NCBI GenBank assembly: GCA_019313725.1
Contig: JAFDAT010000230.1
Location: forward strand, 1 to 6,475
DNA: 6,475 nucleotides
Source: Deltaproteobacteria bacterium
GTDB lineage: Bacteria; Desulfobacterota; Desulfobacteria; Desulfobacterales; B30-G6
Direction: 5' to 3'
In this document: positions 1 to 6,475 of the stretch, piece after piece
Layout of the letters: every line of letters begins with the position of its first letter
Numbering within the stretch: position 1 is the first letter of the stretch
Notes under the pieces: generated by a model
Databases searched by the model: none
What the model was told of the DNA's origin: nothing
The model's input: only the letters and a program-made list of their open reading frames with translations
Program-made: the position numbers and the translations under genes

Positions 1-649
1 TTGCCAGGACACTTTCAGTTATCATCTCGCCGGCATTTGTACCGACAATTCCCACACCTAGAATGCGTTGGGTATTGGTGTCAATGATTAATTTGGTCAT
101 ACCATCCGTGCGACCGATCGCCACTGCACGACCTGATGCCGCCCAGGAAAATCTGGACACCTGGAAATCGAGCCGCTTCTCCCTGGCCTGTTTTTCCGTC
201 AGTCCTGTCCAGGCAAGTTCCGGATCCGTAAACACGACAGCTGGAATGGTTGCCGGCTCGAAGGCCGCATTTTTTCCAGCGATGACTTCTACGGCCACGC
301 GTCCTTCATGAGATGCCTTGTGCGCCAGCATGGGTTCTCCGGCCACGTCACCAATGGCAAAGACATTGACGAGGTTGGTCCGACATTGTGAATCGACCTT
401 GATGAATCCCTGGCTGCCGATGTCGATACCGGCCGTTTCCAGTCCCAACCTCTCACTGTTCGGCTGCCGACCAACTGCGATCAAAACCTTATTGAAAAGT
501 TTATGGGATTCTACATCTTCAGGCCCTTTCAGCGTCACCTCAACGCCGTCTTCCTGAACCTTGAAATCCTCAGCCCGGGTGTTGAGGGCAATGGTGTCAA
601 AGAGGCTGTCGAGTCGTTTGCTGAGGACCCTGACCAGATCACGGTCAGC
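1..649 (-). pseudogene. lpdA: Dihydrolipoyl dehydrogenase (E3), C-terminal part, out of frame and cut by window edge
   Basis: Reading from 649 down to 2 gives 216 stop-free codons that are plainly the rest of the same E3. The stretch starts at ADRDLV and includes VLIAVGRQP, the second FAD-contact motif FAIGDVAGEPMLAHKASHEG, the interface-domain segment IPAVVFTDPE and the GTNAGEMITES region. It has no start codon or ribosome binding site at its head and lies in a different frame from the N-terminal part. The two pieces overlap by a few bases at 645-649. Relative to intact proteins, the segment between the TVY and ADRD positions (about 19 residues, normally ALGSxVTxVExxxxLLPG-like) is absent. 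That segment carries the acidic residue that normally contacts the NAD ribose. The catalytic His-Glu pair near the C-terminus would lie beyond the left edge. Sequence quality downstream of the break looks fully conserved, so the lesion is recent or artificial. Confidence 0.85.
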
Positions 650-1241
650 CGTAAACAGTTCCCAGTTCCAGACCGATATAGCCACCGCCAACTATCAGAA
701 GCTGCTGGGGGATATCCCTTAGATCGAGGGCTGAACTTGAATCGAGCATGAATCGGCTATCTTTACCGAGGCCTGAAAGCTCGGTAGGTCGGGATCCGGT
801 GGCAATGATGGCATGCTTGAAGGCCAGTTCTTGCGAGCCGCCTTCTTGGGAAACGACCTGAAGGCTGCAGTTACCGGTAAAGGCTGCATTGCCGCGGATG
901 TATGTGATCTTGCGCTGGGATACAAGCCGGCCAAGCCCGTCGGTGAGTTTTTCCACCACACCGTCTTTCCAGGCACGCAGTCTGTCGATATCAATTTTCG
1001 GTTTTGAAAAGGTGATGCCCATGTCTGCTGCATCATCGGCCTCGTGAACCAAACGAGCCGCATTCAGCAACGTCTTTGACGGGATACAGCCCTTGTAGAG
1101 ACAGACGCCGCCAGGATTGGGATTGGGATCAATCAAGGTGACATCCATCCCAAGGTCGGCTCCAAGGAATGCGGCAGTATATCCACCAGGGCCGGCTCCG
1201 ATTACCACGAGGTCCGCTGTGTGATTTTTGCTTTGGTGCAT
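645..1241 (-). CDS. lpdA: Dihydrolipoyl dehydrogenase (E3), N-terminal part; frame broken
   Basis: This is the FAD-binding half of dihydrolipoamide dehydrogenase, the flavoprotein that reoxidises dihydrolipoyl-E2 and passes electrons to NAD+. The fragment has 198 residues. It shows the FAD dinucleotide motif GAGPGG (about residues 15-20), the redox-active disulfide pair in CLYKGCIPSK (C47 and C52), ATGSRP (148-152) and the NAD-binding motif GGGYIG (185-190). It then ends abruptly after LELGTVYG, where family members continue for more than 250 residues. I chose the ATG at 1241 because AGGAG lies 8 bases upstream and residue 9 onward matches the family N-terminus; a longer start at 1295 would overlap aceF. 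The start is 11 bases after the aceF stop codon, whose TAG shares bases with the ribosome binding site, so translation is probably coupled. The fragment lacks most of the NAD domain, the central domain and the interface domain, so it should not be an active E3. Family identity is certain; its functional state is not. Confidence 0.9.
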   Translation of the reverse strand: MHQSKNHTADLVVIGAGPGGYTAAFLGADLGMDVTLIDPNPNPGGVCLYKGCIPSKTLLNAARLVHEADDAADMGITFSKPKIDIDRLRAWKDGVVEKLTDGLGRLVSQRKITYIRGNAAFTGNCSLQVVSQEGGSQELAFKHAIIATGSRPTELSGLGKDSRFMLDSSSALDLRDIPQQLLIVGGGYIGLELGTVYG

Positions 1242-1249
1242 GCCGTGTT

Positions 1250-1254
1250 CTCCT
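1250..1254 (-). promoter_or_regulatory. Ribosome binding site of lpdA
   Basis: AGGAG on the minus strand sits 8 bases before the ATG at 1241 and overlaps the TAG stop codon of aceF (1253-1255). It decides the lpdA start in favour of 1241 over the in-frame ATG at 1295, and suggests that translation of E2 and E3 is coupled. Confidence 0.75.
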
Positions 1255-2563
1255 ATTGCAGCGCCATGGGATATTCGAGTGTATGGCATATCCATTGCAG
1301 AAATCGGGCTGCGTCAGCGCCATCGTTCAGGCGGTGGTCATAGGACATGGACAGCGGAAGCATGGTCCTGGGATGCCACTCGCCATCCATGTAGCGAGGC
1401 TCGACCGCAGTGCTACTGACCCCCAGAATGGCCACCTGGGGCCAGTACACGACAGGTGTGAAATTAACGCCTCCGATTCCACCTTGATTCGACACCGTGA
1501 AGGTGCCGCCTTCCATTTCATCCGGTTTGATGCGCTTGGTGCGGGCTCTCTCGGCCAGATCCTTGATTTCACCGGAAATTTCCAAAATAGACTTTTGGTC
1601 AACTTCACGAAGCACCGGGACCAGCAGACCTCTCTCGGTGTCAACGGCAAGTCCTATGTTGATGTAGCCTTTGAGATAGATCTGCTGCTTGCGCATGTCG
1701 AGGCTGGCGTTGAAGCTGGGAAATTTCTTGAGTCCATGGGCCACAACCTTCAGCAGCACGGCTGTCAGGGTCACTTTAGCGCCGTTTTTTTCGGAATTCT
1801 TGTTGACGATCTTGAGCCACTCCTGAACGTGGGAAACATCGGCCCGGTCAAATTGGGTGACATGCGGTATGGTGCGCCACGAATGTGCCATACTCTCGGC
1901 GGTGATTCTCCGAACCGTGGTCAATTCCACCGTTTCCACGGGGCCCCACCGGGTGAAATCAGGCAAGTCCATATGCGGGTCCTGGCTGGAAGAGGCCTTG
2001 CTGTCCAACTTTGGCACGGTTGCCCGGGATTTGACATGATTTTTTACATCCTTGTCGGAAATTCGACCGCCAGGCCCCGAACCTTGAACATGCCGTATAT
2101 CGACACCCAGTTCACGGGCGAGCCTGCGCACCGACGGTGCGGCAGGGGCCGGAATCTCTGAACGAAATGCTTGTACATCTGCCGCTTCGTCATCCCCGGA
2201 TGGAGATTCAGCAGAAGGCATCAGGACTTTTGGGTCCAGCTCCGGAAGTGCATTTTCCTTGGCTGTTGTTTCTTCCGGTATCGTGTCGTCGTTGCGCCCG
2301 CCAGAAACAACTTTTTCAGCAGCATCAGTTGTTTCCAGCCGGGCAACCACGGCTCCGATATGGAGTTCGTCGCCTTCATGAACCAGTATTTCGACGATTT
2401 TCCCATTAAACGGGGAAGGTATTTCCACAACCGCTTTTTCTGTTTCGAATTCGACGATGCCGTCATCTTTGACGACGCTGTCTCCAATGGAGACTAGAAT
2501 GGCGACAACCGTTCCGGACTCCACTTTTTCACCGATATTGGGTATGGCAATATCCTGAACCAT
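1253..2563 (-). CDS. aceF: Pyruvate dehydrogenase E2, dihydrolipoyllysine acetyltransferase
   Basis: This is the core-forming E2 subunit, 436 residues. It takes the acetyl group from E1 on a swinging lipoyl-lysine and transfers it to CoA. Domains in order: one lipoyl domain (about 1-78) with the lipoylation site K43 in ETEKAVVEIP; a flexible linker rich in acidic residues, Ala and Pro (about 79-142); a peripheral subunit-binding domain (about 143-178, SVRRLARELGVDI...GSGPGGRISDKDV); a second linker rich in Ser and Lys (about 179-200); and the catalytic acetyltransferase domain (about 205-436). The catalytic motif is DHRLNDG, with H410 and D414 intact. E. coli AceF has three lipoyl domains, so this is the short, single-lipoyl form found in many other bacteria. 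The ATG start has GAGG 7 bases upstream, and the lipoyl domain begins at once, as usual. It lies 50 bases after aceE and 11 before lpdA in one operon. A 2-oxoglutarate dehydrogenase E2 role is unlikely given the AceE partner directly upstream. No defects were seen. Confidence 0.95.
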   Translation of the reverse strand: MVQDIAIPNIGEKVESGTVVAILVSIGDSVVKDDGIVEFETEKAVVEIPSPFNGKIVEILVHEGDELHIGAVVARLETTDAAEKVVSGGRNDDTIPEETTAKENALPELDPKVLMPSAESPSGDDEAADVQAFRSEIPAPAAPSVRRLARELGVDIRHVQGSGPGGRISDKDVKNHVKSRATVPKLDSKASSSQDPHMDLPDFTRWGPVETVELTTVRRITAESMAHSWRTIPHVTQFDRADVSHVQEWLKIVNKNSEKNGAKVTLTAVLLKVVAHGLKKFPSFNASLDMRKQQIYLKGYINIGLAVDTERGLLVPVLREVDQKSILEISGEIKDLAERARTKRIKPDEMEGGTFTVSNQGGIGGVNFTPVVYWPQVAILGVSSTAVEPRYMDGEWHPRTMLPLSMSYDHRLNDGADAARFLQWICHTLEYPMALQ

Positions 2564-2570
2564 GTGTTTA

Positions 2571-2574
2571 CCTC
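2571..2574 (-). promoter_or_regulatory. Ribosome binding site of aceF
   Basis: GAGG (within TTGAGGT) on the minus strand lies 7 bases before the aceF ATG, at a normal distance. It supports the start at 2563. Confidence 0.65.
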
Positions 2575-2596
2575 AATCTGAAGGAATAATTGAATC

Positions 2597-2609
2597 GGTA
2601 CAGCGTACC
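2597..2609 (-). repeat. Small inverted repeat between aceE and aceF
   Basis: GGTAC and GTACC flank a 3-base loop in the 50-base gap between aceE and aceF. A 5-bp stem with no following run of T is too weak for an intrinsic terminator. It could be a minor mRNA processing or stability element, or chance. Confidence 0.3.
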
Positions 2610-2613
2610 TCTA

Positions 2614-5289
<2,676 letters not shown>

Positions 5290-5295
5290 TGTTTG

Positions 5296-5300
5296 CCTCT
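5296..5300 (-). promoter_or_regulatory. Ribosome binding site of aceE
   Basis: AGAGG on the minus strand ends 6 bases before the ATG at 5289. The alternative GTG start at 5328 has only A-rich sequence in front of it, so this site decides the start. Confidence 0.7.
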
Positions 5301-5354
5301 TGATGTTCCTGAATTGATGGTTGATCACTTTTGGAAACGTATAATTTTGATCAG

Positions 5355-5364
5355 AGCATATGCT
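5355..5364. repeat. Perfect 10-base palindrome upstream of aceE
   Basis: AGCATATGCT is a perfect palindrome 66 to 75 bases upstream of the aceE ATG. A separate TGATCA palindrome (5348-5353) lies next to it, and a second TGATCA at 5322-5327. The position suits a dimeric regulator's operator, but the arms are short and no known regulator motif is recognised, so chance is possible. Confidence 0.3.
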
Positions 5365-5467
5365 GAGCGGGTAGTTAACGGCTCCTGAATTCCCGGACCC
5401 GTCCCGATGCCGCTGCGATGATTCACATAGGGGATTGGGAAATGGAATTGTTTCAGATCATCTGTGT

Positions 5468-6475
5468 TCAAGGATCGTAACAGAAAACAACCCCTGCCGC
5501 AAATACTGCTTTGAACTGGTTTTCCTGTTCAAGCCTGACCATGTCTGGCATATCTTCAACCTGGCACCATTCAACTCGGGCTACCTGTTGGTAAGGATAG
5601 GCCGCATCCATGAAGGAATACCTGAAATCCGTGGGTGGAGAAAAGTTCTCCTTAATTGTGCGGATGGTTGTCCAGCGCGCCAGGTTAAGATAGCTGCCAG
5701 CTTTATCGTTGGTGCCGGAAGCCCTGGACCCGCCAAATGGTTGCTGCCCGACAACGGCTCCGCTGGGTTTGTCATTGATGTAAAAATTGCCGGCGGTATT
5801 GGATAATTTTTTTTCCGCAAGCGCAACGGCTGTTCGATCATTTGCAAATATGGATCCGATCAGGCCATAGGGCGAGGTCTGGTCACATAGTTCGAGCGTG
5901 CTCTCGTAGGCGCGGTCGTCATATATATATACCGTAACGACCGGGCCGAAAATCTCTTCCTCCATGGTAATGAAACTGGGATCTTTTGTCACGATCAGGG
6001 TTGGTTCGATGTAATATCCTTTTGATTTGTCGCCGCTTCCACCGGCAATGATTTCGGTGTATTCTGAAGCATTTGCTTTGTCGATGTAACCCATAATTTT
6101 TCCAAATGCACGCTCATCGATAACGGCATTGATGAAGTTCGAGAAATCCATCACGGTTCCGACTTTGATTTTGTTGATCATGGATAACAGGGTGGTTTTC
6201 AGGGCATGCCATTTGGACCGCGGAGCGTAAACACGGCTGCAGGCCGAGCATTTTTGTCCCTGATACTCATATCCTGCTCTCACAATGGCGACCGCCGTTT
6301 CAGCAACCCCTGCGGATGCATGCATGAAGACATACTCTTTGCCGCCGGTTTCACCCACTATTCTGGGATAACTTTTATAGTGACTGATGTTTTGGGCCAT
6401 CCGGAGCCATAAGGATTGGAAAGTGTCGGTGGACCCCGTAAAATTCAGGCCGGCCAGGCGTTGGTCTGCAAGGAC
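5468..6475 (-). CDS. pruA: 1-pyrroline-5-carboxylate dehydrogenase, C-terminal part (5' end outside window)
   Basis: This enzyme oxidises glutamate-gamma-semialdehyde (from 1-pyrroline-5-carboxylate) to glutamate with NAD+, the second step of proline degradation. About 335 codons are visible; the open frame continues past the right edge, so the N-terminal third, with most of the NAD-binding domain, is missing. The match to the eukaryotic ALDH4A1-like form is close: LAGLNFTGSTDTFQSLW at the edge, the general-base Glu in GETGGK, the catalytic Cys in GQKCSACSR (codon 6248-6250), EEEIFGPVV, the family signature GNFYINDKPSGAVVGQQPFGG, then ASGTNDKAG. It is a stand-alone dehydrogenase, at least at this end, rather than the E. 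coli type PutA fusion, whose C-terminus differs. After the usual ending near DFRYSFM (about 5609) it carries an extra 46 residues that I do not recognise. It shares the strand with the pdh genes but is separated from them by 178 bases, so it is probably a different transcription unit. Confidence 0.95.
   Translation of the reverse strand, partial: VLADQRLAGLNFTGSTDTFQSLWLRMAQNISHYKSYPRIVGETGGKEYVFMHASAGVAETAVAIVRAGYEYQGQKCSACSRVYAPRSKWHALKTTLLSMINKIKVGTVMDFSNFINAVIDERAFGKIMGYIDKANASEYTEIIAGGSGDKSKGYYIEPTLIVTKDPSFITMEEEIFGPVVTVYIYDDRAYESTLELCDQTSPYGLIGSIFANDRTAVALAEKKLSNTAGNFYINDKPSGAVVGQQPFGGSRASGTNDKAGSYLNLARWTTIRTIKENFSPPTDFRYSFMDAAYPYQQVARVEWCQVEDMPDMVRLEQENQFKAVFAAGVVFCYDP

Larger units (their letters stand above)
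5290..5467 (-). promoter_or_regulatory. Intergenic region before the pdh operon, probable promoter region
   Basis: These 178 bases separate the pruA stop codon from the aceE start and are the only sizeable gap, so the pdh operon promoter probably lies here. I cannot place -35 and -10 boxes with confidence: the AT-rich stretch AAAATTATA near 5341-5349 (minus strand) is a possible -10 area but has no good -35 partner at 17 bases. I see no strong intrinsic terminator for pruA and no E. coli-type PdhR box. The region contains a perfect 10-base palindrome and two copies of TTGATCA on the plus strand (5321-5327 and 5347-5353). Confidence 0.4.

Noticed and set aside
640..660. Programmed ribosomal frameshift in lpdA
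   Set aside because: There is no slippery heptamer or obvious stimulatory structure at the junction, and a frameshift alone would not restore the roughly 19 residues missing from the NAD-binding fold.
1241..1295. Earlier ATG start for lpdA at 1295
   Set aside because: It would overlap the end of aceF by 43 bases and add 18 residues not seen in the family; the ATG at 1241 has a strong AGGAG site.
1169..2161. 330-codon open frame on the plus strand opposite aceF and the start of lpdA
   Set aside because: Its translation resembles no family I know, it has no clear ribosome binding site or operon partner, and it lies fully antisense to strongly conserved E2 and E3 domains. It is best explained as a shadow of their codon use.
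5400..5467. Intrinsic terminator after pruA
   Set aside because: The only inverted repeat at the stop (CAGAT-C-ATCTG, 5454-5464) has a one-base loop and no T-run, and the GC-rich stretch near 5390-5415 forms no convincing stem.

Overview
The window is one stretch of a bacterial chromosome with every recognisable gene on the minus strand. Read in the direction of transcription (right to left) the order is pruA (3' part only), then aceE, aceF and lpdA, the three subunits of a pyruvate dehydrogenase complex. The homodimeric AceE-type E1 and the ALDH4A1-like form of pruA point to a Gram-negative bacterium. A deltaproteobacterial (Desulfobacterota-like) origin is my best guess, but it rests on general resemblance only and the sequence does not prove it.

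Layout: positions 5468-6475 hold the C-terminal two thirds of 1-pyrroline-5-carboxylate dehydrogenase (proline catabolism to glutamate). A 178-base gap (5290-5467) follows; it probably carries the promoter of the pdh operon and contains a perfect 10-base palindrome. aceE (5289-2614), aceF (2563-1253) and lpdA (from 1241, running off the left edge) follow, with gaps of 50 and 11 bases and a good ribosome binding site before each. Together they would convert pyruvate, CoA and NAD+ to acetyl-CoA, CO2 and NADH: E1 decarboxylates pyruvate on thiamine diphosphate, E2 carries the acetyl group on its lipoyl arm to CoA, and E3 reoxidises the lipoyl group.

The main surprise is in lpdA. Its reading frame stops at 645-647, right after the glycine-rich NAD-binding motif, and the rest of the protein resumes in another frame two bases upstream of that stop codon. 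Comparison with the usual protein shows that about 56 bases are missing, covering the second strand of the NAD-binding fold. This is either a real inactivating deletion, leaving the operon without its own E3, or an assembly error.

I see no novel system here. There is no mobile element, CRISPR array, RNA gene or defence-like gene. The long plus-strand open frames lie opposite aceE and aceF and look like antisense shadows.
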